64,000 nt of DNA from Anniella stebbinsi (Eukaryota > Chordata > Lepidosauria > Squamata > Anniellidae): NCBI GenBank assembly GCA_029215795.1, contig JARDYH010000004.1:33298001-33362000 (forward strand), in the 5' to 3' direction. This document shows, in pieces, positions 48,545 to 59,319 of this stretch (position 1 is the stretch's first letter; the number at the start of each line of letters is the position of its first letter). The position numbers were made by a program, and so were the translations under genes. A model generated the notes under the pieces. That model searched no databases. It was not told the DNA's origin and saw only the letters and a list, made by a program, of their open reading frames with translations.

Positions 48545-49126
48545 AGCCTGCCATCACCACTGCTGGCGCACTCATTTCCCTCTGACTTCACTGCTTTCAC
48601 ATACCCTTAATGTGTTAGCAAAGTTTGAAAATGCTAAAGGTTCCATGTGTCTATCTGTTGTTGGTTTTTTGGGTGTGATTGTTTTTGAATTCTGTAATTC
48701 CTAAAAAAAATGCATTGCTTATGATACATTAAGAATTTCCTCCAGTTTAGTTCAATTATGTTTTTGCAATCTCTTCTAGATCAGCAAATAGATTTTAAAA
48801 AATCCTAGGTGGTTTTTTTTAAAAAAAAATCAACTGCATGTTACCCACAGTTAAGATAATGTTTAAACAATGTCCTTCCTTCAGTATTGAGGTTTTGGCA
48901 ATATCCATATTGAATTTAATATAATTAATTCATTTATTAAAAGTCAGATGATTACTAAAAAAGACGAACCTATTGACATCCCATACAAACACAAGCGTAA
49001 ACCCATGAAAAATCTGTGTAGTTTGTATTGGGGTAAATCAGATGTGCATCCACAGAACAATGTGCATCTCAGTTCCGATTCTTTCAATAGAATGTGCATA
49101 TGGGTACGCATTTGGATGTGCATCCA

Positions 49127-50509
49127 AGGCCCTTTCTACACCACACGGGTGTAGAGGGAGAGAGGGGCAGTGTCATGGCTCTGTCTGAAGAATCTTCCTC
49201 TGAGGAGGAAAAAGTTTTAGAGACTACAGCTTCACCCATTCCCCAGGACTTACCAGAGGAGGAGGAAGGGCAGGGAGGTTCCTCAGAAAAGCTGCAGTAA
49301 AGCCACCCTCTTCCACCCCCTGTCTCCAATGAGGAAGATTCTGGGCCTGAAGAGGTTCGTCCTTTAACTCCCCAGCAGAGGCGGCGTCTGAAGCGTGCGG
49401 AGCAAGTTCGTCCAACAAGACGCAGTATGAGATTGCAAAAACATGCACAGCAGATGCAAGCCTTAAATAAGATTGCGAAGGAATATGAAACAGCTGGGGA
49501 AGGGGCGAGGACAAGCTCAGGCAAGACATAAAAGACTTGAATGGGGAAGCAGGGGTTGTTGGGAACAACCGACGTAATCGGCTCCTAGCACTCCCGCCTG
49601 TTTCCGGCTCGTAGACTGAGGATTGAACACCCGGCTTGACTTTGGATTCTGGACCCTGGACTTCCCTAACACCTGGTTTGACCCTTGGCTTTGACAATTG
49701 GACTACTTGAATCTCTGGTGTGACCCTTGGCTTTGGCAACTGGACTTTGTGGACTTTCTGGTTTGACTTTGGATTCTGAACCTGGACTTGTGATTTACCT
49801 GCTTAGCCCCTGACTATCTTGGACCATGAACTGGGTATCTGGGACACTACTGCCTTGCCCTGTAAGTTTGGCACTCCTTGCAGGCTTGGAGTTAATCTCT
49901 TAGAACTAAATAAAAACATTAGACAGATAAGTTTGCTGGCGTGTTTCCCGGACATTCCTTGATAAGGGTTTGGATTGGCTGGTTTCCCAGACAGGAGTCT
50001 GGTAAATTACGACAGACAGTGATCCCGGAAGTGCCTGCTTCCGGGATCGTTGCTCTAATACACACAAGAATGTGCAATGACCCGGCTCCCTCCTGGGCCG
50101 TTGCACCATCGCAGCCGCCATTTCTTTAAAAAACGGAGCCGGGAAGAGAGCTCTTGCGCTCTGTCAAAAAGGCATGTTAAAAAATCGTGCTGAAATCGGG
50201 GAGGGGCATCTTAGGGATGGCAGGCTTCTTTTCTCCCCTCCCCTGATGGGTACAGAGCTGTGTGGTGGGCTCCATGACCATTTCTGCTGCTGCGCTTACA
50301 GCTGGGACGGGTGGCCCCATCTCCTGCAGTCCCGGAAACTTCCTGGGATTACGGTAATATTGGGATTTCCCAGGGATGCCTTATCCCTGGCAAATCCCAT
50401 GGCTGTCTGCCCACCCCGCCCCCAGGAGTCCCTGTGCATCACGTGAATGCACAGGGACCAGCTGAGGGTGATTCCAGGCAAAATGCTTGGTGTAGAAATG
50501 GCCCAAGTG
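49127..50509. mobile_element. DNA transposon, probably with a nested insertion
   Basis: aaggccctttctacacc at the left mirrors ggtgtagaaatggccc at the right. The right part (about 49970-50509) is GC-rich, with hairpins gatcccggaag/cttccgggatc (50021-50048) and ccctgtgcat/atgcacaggg (50433-50459). The left part (about 49155-49920) has a different composition, an acidic-to-basic open frame and AATAAA at 49907, suggesting another element inserted here. No clear target duplication. Confidence 0.55.
49175..49531 (+). pseudogene. Short transposon-like ORF with one internal stop
   Basis: From ATG at 49175 the + frame encodes 41 residues rich in Glu and Ser (EESSSEEEKVLETT, PEEEEGQGG). A TAA follows at 49298, then 76 more residues in the same frame to TAA at 49529. 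The second part is acidic then strongly basic (PLTPQQRRRLKRAEQ, RRSMRLQKHAQQ). Conservation of frame across the stop suggests one ancestral ORF of about 118 codons disabled by a single change. The charge pattern and nearby poly(A) signal suggest a Gag-like or accessory protein of a retroelement, but I do not recognise the family. Confidence 0.4.
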
Positions 50510-51004
50510 TACATTCCATTGAAAACTATGGGGTGCAGCTAGGCAGCATTTGCAACTCTGCACCCAGTGCACATCCAAATGTGCATTAGAGTGCAGGTGT
50601 TACCTCCACCATATTATGTTAAGCTACATGTTTGCTCAAAATAGTTGGATGCACATCTAAGTGAGCAATTAATTGAAAAGAATGCAGTGTGAATAGATCA
50701 CAGCTACAGCCAGATATTGTCATGTATATCAAATTTTATATGTGGCCCCATGAAGACGTTTTAAAGAATACTCTTCATACTTCCCCAAGCTATTTAGTTT
50801 ATGTGCTCACTGTTTATTTATTTAAAAGACTTATGTGCCACGCAACGTTTCACTTTGAAAGCTCTTGGGGCAGCTCCTATAAATTGACAAAAACAACAAT
50901 AAATGTCATAAAACCTAGCATTGGGCAGGGGGACCTACATTATGGGAGAGTGAATAACATTTATGTGCATAAGCAAATAGATTGAAAAAATATATTAAAT
51001 TATG

Positions 51005-52626
51005 TCCTGTCTCATGGAACGGTCATTAATGCCTCTCTGTGAGAGGGAGTGGTCCCAGACCATCTGAAAGAGGCAGTAGTGAGACCACTCCTGAAGAAAG
51101 CTTCCCTGGACCCAGAAAATCTTAATAACTATAGGTCGGTGGCAAATGTTCCATTTCTGGGCAAAGTCCTTGAGCGGGTGGTTGCTTGCCAGCTCCAGAC
51201 ACTCTTGGATGAGACTGGTTATCTGGATCCATTTCAGTCGGGTTTCAGGCTTGGTTTTGGCATGGAAACAGCCTTGGTTGCCCTGTATGATGACCTATGT
51301 TGGGAGAAGGACAGGGGGAGTGTGTTGATTCTTCTTGATCTCTCAGTGGCTTTCGATACCATCGACCATGGTATCCTTCTGGGACGACTGGCTGAGTTGG
51401 AAGTGGGAGGCAGTGCATTGCAGTGGTTCCGCTCCTACTTGATAGGTCGGCTCCAGAAGGTGGTTCTTGGGGGACATTGCTCAGCCCCGTGGATTCTCCA
51501 GTATGGGGCTCCACAGGGGTCAGTCTTGTCCCCAATGCTGTTCAACATCTACATGAAACCGTTGAGTGCGGTCATCCGGAGTTTTGGAGTGCATTGTCAT
51601 CAGTACGCTGATGACACACAACTCTATTTCTCCTTTTCATCTTCATCAGGTGAGGCTGTGGATATGTTGAACTGGTCTTTGGCTGCGGCAATGGACTGGA
51701 TGAGAGCTAATAAACTGAAACTCAATCCAGACAAAACTGAGATGCTTTTAGTGGGGGGTTCCTCTGACCGGATGGAGGGTGTTCAACCTGTTCTGGACAG
51801 AGTTGCACTCCCCCTGAAGGAGCAGGTTCAGAACTTGGAGGTTCTCCTAGAACCATCTCTGTCACTTGAGGCTCAGGTGGCCTTGGTGGCATGGACTGCC
51901 TTCTACCAACTTCGGCTGGTGGCCCAGCTACGCCCCTATCTGGACAGGGATAACCTGGCTTCAGTAGTCTATGTTCTGGTAACCTCCAAGTTAGATTACT
52001 GCAATGCACTCTATGTGGGGTTGCCTTTGAAGACAGTTCGGAAGCTGCAGCTTGTGCAAAATGCAGTGGCCAGATTGGTAACAGGGACCAGAAGGTTCGA
52101 ACATATAAGACCGATTCTGGCCCACTTGCATTGGCTGCCTGTATGTTTCCGAGCCCGATTCAAGGTGCTGGCTTTAACCTATAAAGCCTTACACGGTTTG
52201 GGACCACAATACCTGATGGAATGCCTTTCCCGACATGCACCTACCTGTACACTACGCTCAACATCAAAGGTCCTCCCCTGGGTGCCTACTCTGAGGAAGC
52301 TCGGAGGTTGGCAACAAGGGAGAGAGTCTTCTCTGTGGTGGCTCCCCAATTATGGAAAGATCTCCCCGATGAAGCCTGCCTGGCGCCAACACTGTTATCT
52401 TTTCGGCACCAGGTCAAAACTTTTCTTTTCTCCCAGGCATTTTAACAGCTTAAGCTGAGGTTTTAACTGACTTTGTGGCCAGGCTTAAAAGTTTAAAATG
52501 TTTTAAACTTCAGCTGTTTTATGTTTTTATGGTTTTAAATTTTGTATATTGACTTGTTAATGTTCAATCTTTTAATTTTTGTAAACCGCCCAGAGAGCTT
52601 TGGCTATGGGGCGGTATATAAATGTA

Positions 52627-52659
<33 letters not shown>

Positions 52660-52660
52660 T
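51005..52660 (+). pseudogene. L2 LINE with RT domain, 5' truncated, frameshifted
   Basis: The longest coding remnant of the window. The + frame 51049-52458 starts near RT motif 1 ([20 protein letters not shown]) and keeps DPFQSGFR, the catalytic [30 protein letters not shown] and the YADDT box at 51604-51618. [30 protein letters not shown] and [14 protein letters not shown] follow, all typical of the L2 clade. The proper frame shifts near 52260-52300: the true C-terminus ([34 protein letters not shown]) is in the frame of 52221-52445. The endonuclease is missing. The type-i tail (aaaccgcccagagagctttg, ctatggggcggtatataaat) ends in an AAT run, so the 3' end is complete. Confidence 0.95.
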
Positions 52661-55490
52661 CCTTCACTTCAAATGGCTGGAGAGGGTGAAAGGTGTGTGT
52701 GTCATTCTCCTACATTCTTTAAACGACAAGACACTTTGCACCTTTAAAAATTGCCATGGGGTAAGGGGAGAGGGTTACCCTCAGAGGGCAGCTTGAGTCC
52801 ATTGAGTTTAACTGGTGGCACAGTGCTTTGCTACCAAAATTCTAAGGCACCATGAAGTGCCTTGTTTCTAGTCAGGTTTAAAAGACATTTCCCTGCAAGT
52901 AGCAACTCTGACCCTCTCCCTTCTACTGTGCAGCTGTCCAGTGTGTATGTATTTGACATAGTCCACTTGAAAATATGGGGAGTCACACACCTACACAGCA
53001 TCCTTTCTGTGGTATAAGATTGTGCCCTGTGCAGTAGGAGAAAAAGCCTGTTTGGGCAAATGCTGCTAGATTCTGTTCCCCTAAATACAATACATCTGGC
53101 TGTTCACTGAGCAGAATTGATCAGGATGTTTATCTGGCTCATCTGGGTGTCTGTCACGCTGCTGCAACATGGCACACAAAAGAAAAAAAAGCAAACTTCA
53201 ATAGCTTAGAAGGGAGACAAGCCTTTCCAAACACAATCTTCTGTGAACTGCAAGAGGGCCAGCAGAGAAATACATTTGTAGCATGACTTGGCAGCAGCAT
53301 TGGAACTGAGAATGTCAAGAGGGCTGCATTTGATTAAAAATGTCTATGCCTGACTGCTAAAATGGATATTCCTTCTTCTCCAGCTCTGATCCCCTCCTGC
53401 AAACTCTTACTACCTTTTTCCTGATTTTCCTGATGACATGTGTGCACACATCCACAAAGCAGATTCTTTAAAGATAATTAAACTAATAATTTTCATTACT
53501 TTTAACGCCGGAGAAGCTTTCTTTTTTCCACCTTGGCACAAGCCTAAAGGGAGAAGTTTAGATGCCTTATTCAAAATAGGTTGTTGTGGGCTCCGATGAC
53601 TGCATTCCTGTTATTACTCAAACACATACCCAATGGCATGGGAACCACTTCCTTGCATGTGAGTGAATCTACTTTTCCACTGGACCCTAGTGGCACCCCA
53701 GAAAGCGGATGCATCTATCAGAGTACCTGTTTCCCCCATTCCTTTAAATTAGGGGAGGGTAACCTCTGGCCCACAAATCTAATCCAGCCTGCACTGGGGC
53801 CCAATCCTGCCCACAGGGAGTTGAACACCCTCCATGCCCTCCCACCACCTCCCCTTTTGAAAACCATACTACAAAAAGGTAATTCCTGAACTGGAATAAA
53901 CAGCTTTGTTACCATGCTTTCTCAGGTCACACATCTCTGTGCATCTGAATGTACCTTTTTGTGTTAGGTGAGTAAGCGCCTCTGGAATAATGGGTGACTG
54001 GGGAAATTTAGTCTGATGCTCTTCCTACTGCATCCTCTGGTTTTATTCCTTGTGGAAACCAGGCTGCTGTCAGCCTGGAAGACCTGGCCCAGAAAATAGC
54101 ACACTTTGTGAAATTAACAGGAGCACGTTTGGGATAACTTGGACTAGATAGGGGAACATCCTTTTAAAGCTCCCAGGAAGGGGAAACCAAGCTAAAAGTT
54201 TGGGAGAAAAGGGAGTTTTTATTAAAAGGTAATAATGGGCACAGTCACAGTTATGTTATTGAATGTTATCCCAGAAGGGAGAGAAGAGTGATGAGCATCA
54301 GCGAGCCAAGGCTGTGTGGCTGCATCCAGGTAGGGAAGAGATGAAGAGGAAGCAGAGCAAGGAGGAGAAGGATAGGGGGAGGAGGAGAAAGAAGCCTCTG
54401 GAAGGATCAGTAGGAGGAAAAGACGAACAAAGGGAATGAAAGAGATTTTTTAAACCTATCTTTAAATCTTCCAAGTTGCACAGAGGGTGGGAGGAAGGGG
54501 GAGAGGATTCTCAGCAGCAGGGTAAGACCAAAAACGGGAGAGCGGGTGTTTCCAGGCCATAGTAGAGCTGTTATCGGACAGGATTGTAGAATGCAGAGGT
54601 CCCAGAATGGGACCATCCTGGGGGCTGCAGAAAAGTGTCTCCCCAAAAGTACACTCCATTCGGGGCATCCACAAATGTGAGGGGGGGAATGGGGTGGGCT
54701 GCCATCCTCACTTTGATAGAAACCACAATTCTCCACTTAAATGACCGGGATACATTGTGCCTGCAAATCCTGAATCAATGTTGTGAACTGGACTTCAAAT
54801 GCAATCAAAATAAGGTTTTCCAAAGCTGAATAAATGGAGGGGTGCATTTAAGAGGCTCCTCATATAAGGTATCATTCAGTCTAGGGCTAGCTTCCTTGGC
54901 TTTATCTGGTGAAAATCCATAGTAAATCGATAGGCAAGTGAGCTGCTTGGCTCCCAGAGCTTCAATGCAATGGAGAAATCCCACACATTTGTATGCCTGT
55001 GAAAATTGCCCTTGTTCAATGATGCTTTGAAATCAATAGATTTGGCTATAAGGGCAACCAGTTTAATAGTGCTTGTATATGCAATTGGGAATATCTGGCC
55101 ATTTCCTAAGAGTTTAGTAGAATGAAGAAGAATGTGTATGCTATTTGTGCATGCTGTGAATATTTTACTGTCAACCAATTTGAAGTTCAGGTTGGACAGT
55201 TTGAAAATAGTAATAAATAACCCTCTTTAACTGGAGGTGGAGACAGTGGGTGTAAATTTATTTGTCACTCCTGTAATTTTGATGCCTTGCCTTTTTCAGA
55301 TAAATGCTGGCAGAAAATACTAGGCTTGAGTTCTTTGAGATGAATACCTGCTTTGTTTTCTGACTGCTGAGTAGATTGTTTAGAACTATTGACTCTTCAT
55401 CATGTTATTGTTCTGGGGGGAAGTCAAAAGAAACCATTGACCTTATTTTCTCTGCTATCTTCCCTCTTTTCATTTCACTTTTATCTCTAG
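52661..55490. other. Intronic sequence before the first MAM exon
   Basis: No repeats of note except 53750-53870 (aggggagggtaacctctggc), which may be an old DNA-transposon end. Frames at 53581-53889 and 54407-54736 have no family features. Confidence 0.45.
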
Positions 55491-55762
55491 GCTCCTTCAT
55501 GATGGTGAATAGCTCTGGGAGGGCGTCTGGACAAAAAGCTCATTTGCTTTTACCAACACTGAAGGAAAATGATACTCACTGCATTGATTTTCATTACTAC
55601 TTGTCCAGCCGAGACCGCTCCAGTCCTGGATCATTGAACGTTTATGTGAAAGTCAATGGTGGACCTCAAGGCAACCCTATCTGGAATGTCTCTGGGATTG
55701 TTACAGAAGGATGGGTGAAGGCAGAACTTGCTATCAGTACATTCTGGCCACACTTTTATCAG
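55491..55762 (+). CDS. PTPRT: PTPRT exon (probably exon 3), MAM domain core
   Basis: Internal coding exon of a receptor-type protein tyrosine phosphatase of the R2B class, a cell-surface adhesion receptor whose MAM, Ig and fibronectin III ectodomain mediates homophilic contact. Seen: a long pyrimidine tract ends in AG at 55489-55490, and the donor CAG/gtatgt starts at 55763. The exon is 272 nt: two bases finishing a Gly codon, then 90 codons ending at a codon boundary. Residues 1-10 read [10 protein letters not shown], the centre has [13 protein letters not shown], and the end is [11 protein letters not shown], all typical of this class's MAM domain. Three N-glycosylation sequons (NSS, NDT, NVS) lie at exon residues 6, 26 and 65. 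From memory the match is nearly identical to human PTPRT, including SSRDRSSPG and [11 protein letters not shown], and clearly less close to PTPRM, PTPRK and PTPRU. The open frame beyond both ends is intron read-through. Confidence 0.93.
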
Positions 55763-56918
55763 GTATGTTTAAGATTCCCCTTCCATTAAGGGTTGCACCA
55801 TTGTCATTGTTTGATTCAGGCACTTTGGTAATTCTGTGCTGATAACCACATCTCCCCTTTCCCCCTGCTGTTACAGAGAACTTCCTCTATGGATATGAAT
55901 ACTCTTGGCTCTCAGTAAATAACAGTAATACATAGTATTGCTCTGTGCTAGGTAAAAGATCAGGTAGTGGGTTTTGTTGCAAAAAGACAATTTGGTAGAA
56001 CTGAAATAGGTATTAGCAATGAACTTGTAAATTAGATCATATGCAAGTTCATGGGTCTGATGAAAGAATCAAACACCCAGAATACAGTTTTGAGGCATTT
56101 ATCATTTTTGTAGATGAGTGCCAAATTCCTTGATTCTGTACTTTTGCACAAGTTGCATTTGGACAAATGTCTCACTCTTAAATGCCAGGGAAGGCTGCAG
56201 ACTTTGAGAACAAAGGTTTTTCAGATTACAGTCCCTTTCCCCCTATATAAATTAATGGGATGCATTCACTTGTGGGGGATTAAGAGAAGTGCAAACTAAA
56301 GGTGACATTAATTGTGTCAAAGCAATTAATGGGCACAGTTTTGTTAAGTGAATAGCAGCTGCAGTACTGCAGCCATGGGACTGTTGATGGTGGGTGGAAA
56401 GGGGGAGTTTAACTCTCTCGCCTTGCCATGGCCCTGAAACAAATCTTTTCTCTAAAGCTGCCATTTGCATTTCAAGGGAAGTTCCCATTGGAAAAACGTG
56501 CATGTTCATTGCATTCACTCAATTAATATAACATCTATTTCGGCCCACATTAGACTACTGTTTTAAGTTCTGTTGCATTTATGGACATAGAAGTGGGTCC
56601 TCTTGGAGAAGGGGGAGTGTGTCTCTGTCTCTCCAAAGGTTTCCCAGATTACATACCTGTACTTGGAGATGTGATCTCTTACTTGGGCATCCACAGATCT
56701 TTTGGTAAATCCTGAGGAGATATTCACAGATATAAAGGCAAGCTTCACACATCCATATTGATAGGGTAAAATTGCCAGGGCATAATTTTACCTTGACAGT
56801 TAAGTATGTCATTGTACATTGTTCAAATGCTCTATAACATCATGAGAGTGATTGTCTAGCATGCTAGTGGGGATAACTGAATTTACTAAGGTCTGTTTTG
56901 GTATAGTGAATAAAAACC

Positions 56919-56932
56919 GGGGGGGGGGGGGG
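56919..56932. repeat. Poly(G) run of 14
   Basis: Uninterrupted G homopolymer. Confidence 0.95.
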
Positions 56933-57251
56933 AACATGTACACACAAAACTGATGTAGTAAAACTAACAGTTTTAACATCTCCAAACATAATAAAAGCAT
57001 CAAGTCTGGCTGGCAATACTGAACTCCTGTAACTCTGGATAACTGAGAATATTCTGTCACTTGAGGTAGATCCGGTTGAGATGTTTTTCTTCTACAGTCA
57101 GCATATTTATTTATGATGGTTTACTTTAGATTATTCTTTTTTTATCCTGTCTTTAGGGTAGAGGTGGGCAACCAGCAGCTATGGGGATGCATACAGCCCT
57201 CAGCCTCATTTCGAAAGTTCTCTGACAAAACAATATACACCTCTCCTGTCA

Positions 57252-57505
57252 GCCTAATTCACACCAAGCAGGATATTTCACTATGAAAACTGCATGAAAA
57301 CGGAATATAAAAGACAGGAGTCACACCAAGGTGGATATAGCACTATGAAAGAGTTTTGAAAACGGTATATGGAATGTGTCAATGGGCCCCAGCAGTTGTC
57401 AGTGCACTACAATACCGCTATAAAGCAGTAGTGTGGCTCCTGCCTTTTATATACTGCTTTCATACCATTTTCATTGTGCAATATCCTGCTTGGTGTGGAT
57501 TAGGC
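57252..57505. mobile_element. Palindromic MITE, about 254 bp
   Basis: gcctaattcacaccaagcag then gatatt on the left mirrors aatatcctgcttggtgtgga then ttaggc on the right. Inner arms include aaaagacaggagtcacacc / gtgtggctcctgccttttat. A half copy lies at 16.93 kb. Confidence 0.85.
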
Positions 57506-58352
57506 CAAAGAGAGAGAAAGGGTGGTAGAAAGGTGGGGGGAAAGGAGATGAGTAGCCAACTTCTGGCTCTGCCTACCACTGGCATTCCTTCTGCAAGGTT
57601 GCTCCCCAAGGACTGCGGACCTTAACAGAAAAGAAGGTTCTTCACCTTTGCTCTAGAGTTTGCAGCTTTTTCCATGACTTTCAGCATTGTCCCAAATTGG
57701 AGGGCAAAGTCACACCTAAGCTGTATTGCTCAGAACATCTCAAAATCCCAAGATATGACTAACAATTCATATTACAAAAATCACTTGCAACAACTAAATG
57801 GTTATAATAATATATTTAAATGCCTAACACTTCTCAAAAACCAGGGTACATCATTTTTTTTAAATTAGGCATATGCATATGAGTTAGCAGTAAGAGATAC
57901 ATTTATTTCATTTCTAATTATTAGTCTTTTATGCATAATTATATTTTGACAGAACGCTGAAAAGTAATAAATGAAATAAATGGGAAAGATGATACATCTT
58001 TCTTAAAAAACTGAATGGACTTCATTAAACTTTTTTTAAAAAAAATGATAAATCCATACGCAGCATATTAATTCAAAATTATTACAAGTTTTTAAGCTTT
58101 TGCAAGGTTAATTGGCAAACGTTCCTCCTTGTTTGCTGTAAGGTTAATGGTTCTGAAGGGTGGAGAAAAAAAACATTATGGGGCATTAAGAGAGTTGCCA
58201 TCTTAGCTTAATTTATTTTTAAGAACCACAAAACTAACTTCTGTGATCCCTTCCGGATTATCTCTTCAGGCAACAAGTAGGTATTATAGAAGACATGGAG
58301 GCTACTGCTGAAAACAAATTGCCCGTATGTAGTTTCCTTTCTCTCCTCTCTA

Positions 58353-58495
58353 ATATCTAGTGAAACTCACAGTGTGGGAATATAATTCATACTGTGAGTT
58401 TTCCCACCTCCATCAGTGTTAACTAAAGATGTGGAGCAGAGATAAGGAAATTCACTGTGTGACATGCCACCACACTGTGAGTTTCACTAGATGTT
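58353..58495. mobile_element. Short inverted-repeat element
   Basis: atctagtgaaactcacagtg followed by tgg has a perfect 23-bp complement (ccacactgtgagtttcacta, gat) 96 bases later. The middle is not palindromic. No target duplication seen. Confidence 0.75.
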
Positions 58496-59173
58496 ACAGA
58501 AGAGGGAGTGGTCTAGCCAAGATGTTTCTGGCAGCAGTTTGATGTCTTCTGTAATTCCAGGTTCCACCCTCACCCGCTTACTTTTGGGAGACATTCCTGC
58601 CTCTCAAGGCCTGACTTCCCAAATCCCAAAGATACTTTCGTAGTGGCTGTTCTAAACACATTCTTTCACTTCCTTATGATGAAGCATTTCAGTACAACAG
58701 AGGCTGTTCTTTGAACTCCATTTGAGCTTTGCTGTCAGAAATATCTGGGTCAATAATCATTCCAACATAGTCTGATTGTGGTAACAATATATTGTCACTG
58801 TTCGAACCTTACGTAAATTTGGGTTTTAGGCCTTGCACAGTTTAATGCTGGAATTAGAGTTGCTGTAGTGAAGGCTAGGACAGGGCTGTTATCAGTCCCA
58901 TGGGCTGTGAGGAGGATTTATAATCTGACTCGGTCTATCCCAGGAAGTTTCTCCAGGTTTGGACACACAAGGTCAGGGATTGCACAGTTCCCTTGCTCAC
59001 AGGGTCACAACTTTGGAAGTAAGGCGCTATGGAATCCCGAAGCTTGTGTGACTAAAGTTGGGGATGCTTTGTCCCCTTTATAACACCTCTCCACAACACA
59101 TGATAATGATAACAGGCCTGTCCTACCTCCACACTAGCCCTCACTACACCTTACCTGAGCTGTGTGCTAGCTT

Positions 59174-59201
59174 GGTGTGTGTGTGTGTGTGTTTGTGTTT
59201 G
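59174..59201. repeat. GT-rich microsatellite
   Basis: GT run with two TTTG interruptions. Confidence 0.9.
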
Positions 59202-59245
59202 TGCAGGATTCTATGCAACCTTAAATGTCAGCCTTTAGGGGCTTT

Positions 59246-59319
59246 TGCACAGCTCTTGAATCGCTTCTCGGCCTTTTGGCTAAGATCATGTGTAGTATCT
59301 GTTGTGTGCACAGCTCTTG
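59246..59319 (+). pseudogene. Truncated U2 snRNA retrocopy with target duplication
   Basis: 59260-59303 reads atcgcttctcggccttttgg, ctaagatcatgtgtagtatc, tgtt. This is the first 44 nt of U2 snRNA with one change (A to T at about nt 30). It stops inside the branch-site-recognition region. The 13-mer TGCACAGCTCTTG flanks it at 59246-59258 and 59307-59319, so it was inserted by target-primed reverse transcription. No A tail. It lacks the Sm site and every later stem, so it cannot be functional. Confidence 0.93.

Larger units (their letters stand above)
1..55490 (+). other. PTPRT: PTPRT intron (probably intron 2, partial)
   Basis: Inferred from the phase-1 acceptor at 55490. I looked for the exon encoding the N-terminal part of the MAM domain and for other spliced coding segments on both strands, and saw none. 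All long open frames here belong to LINE reverse transcriptase or low-complexity repeats. Stretches over 300 bp with nothing recognisable include 1-828, 3060-4390, 6790-7360, 10363-11628, 12821-15509 and 52661-55490. Confidence 0.8.

Noticed and set aside
49084..49739. 146- and 171-codon minus frames opposite the 49-kb ORF
   Set aside because: Pro/Ser-rich shadows of the charged + frame and adjoining repeat; no start context or splice support.
55376..55490. Extension of the MAM exon upstream to the ATG at 55376
   Set aside because: The extra residues do not fit the MAM domain, and a strong pyrimidine tract and AG lie exactly at 55490.
59260..59303. Functional U2 snRNA gene
   Set aside because: Only 44 of about 190 nt, no Sm site, and target duplications on both sides.
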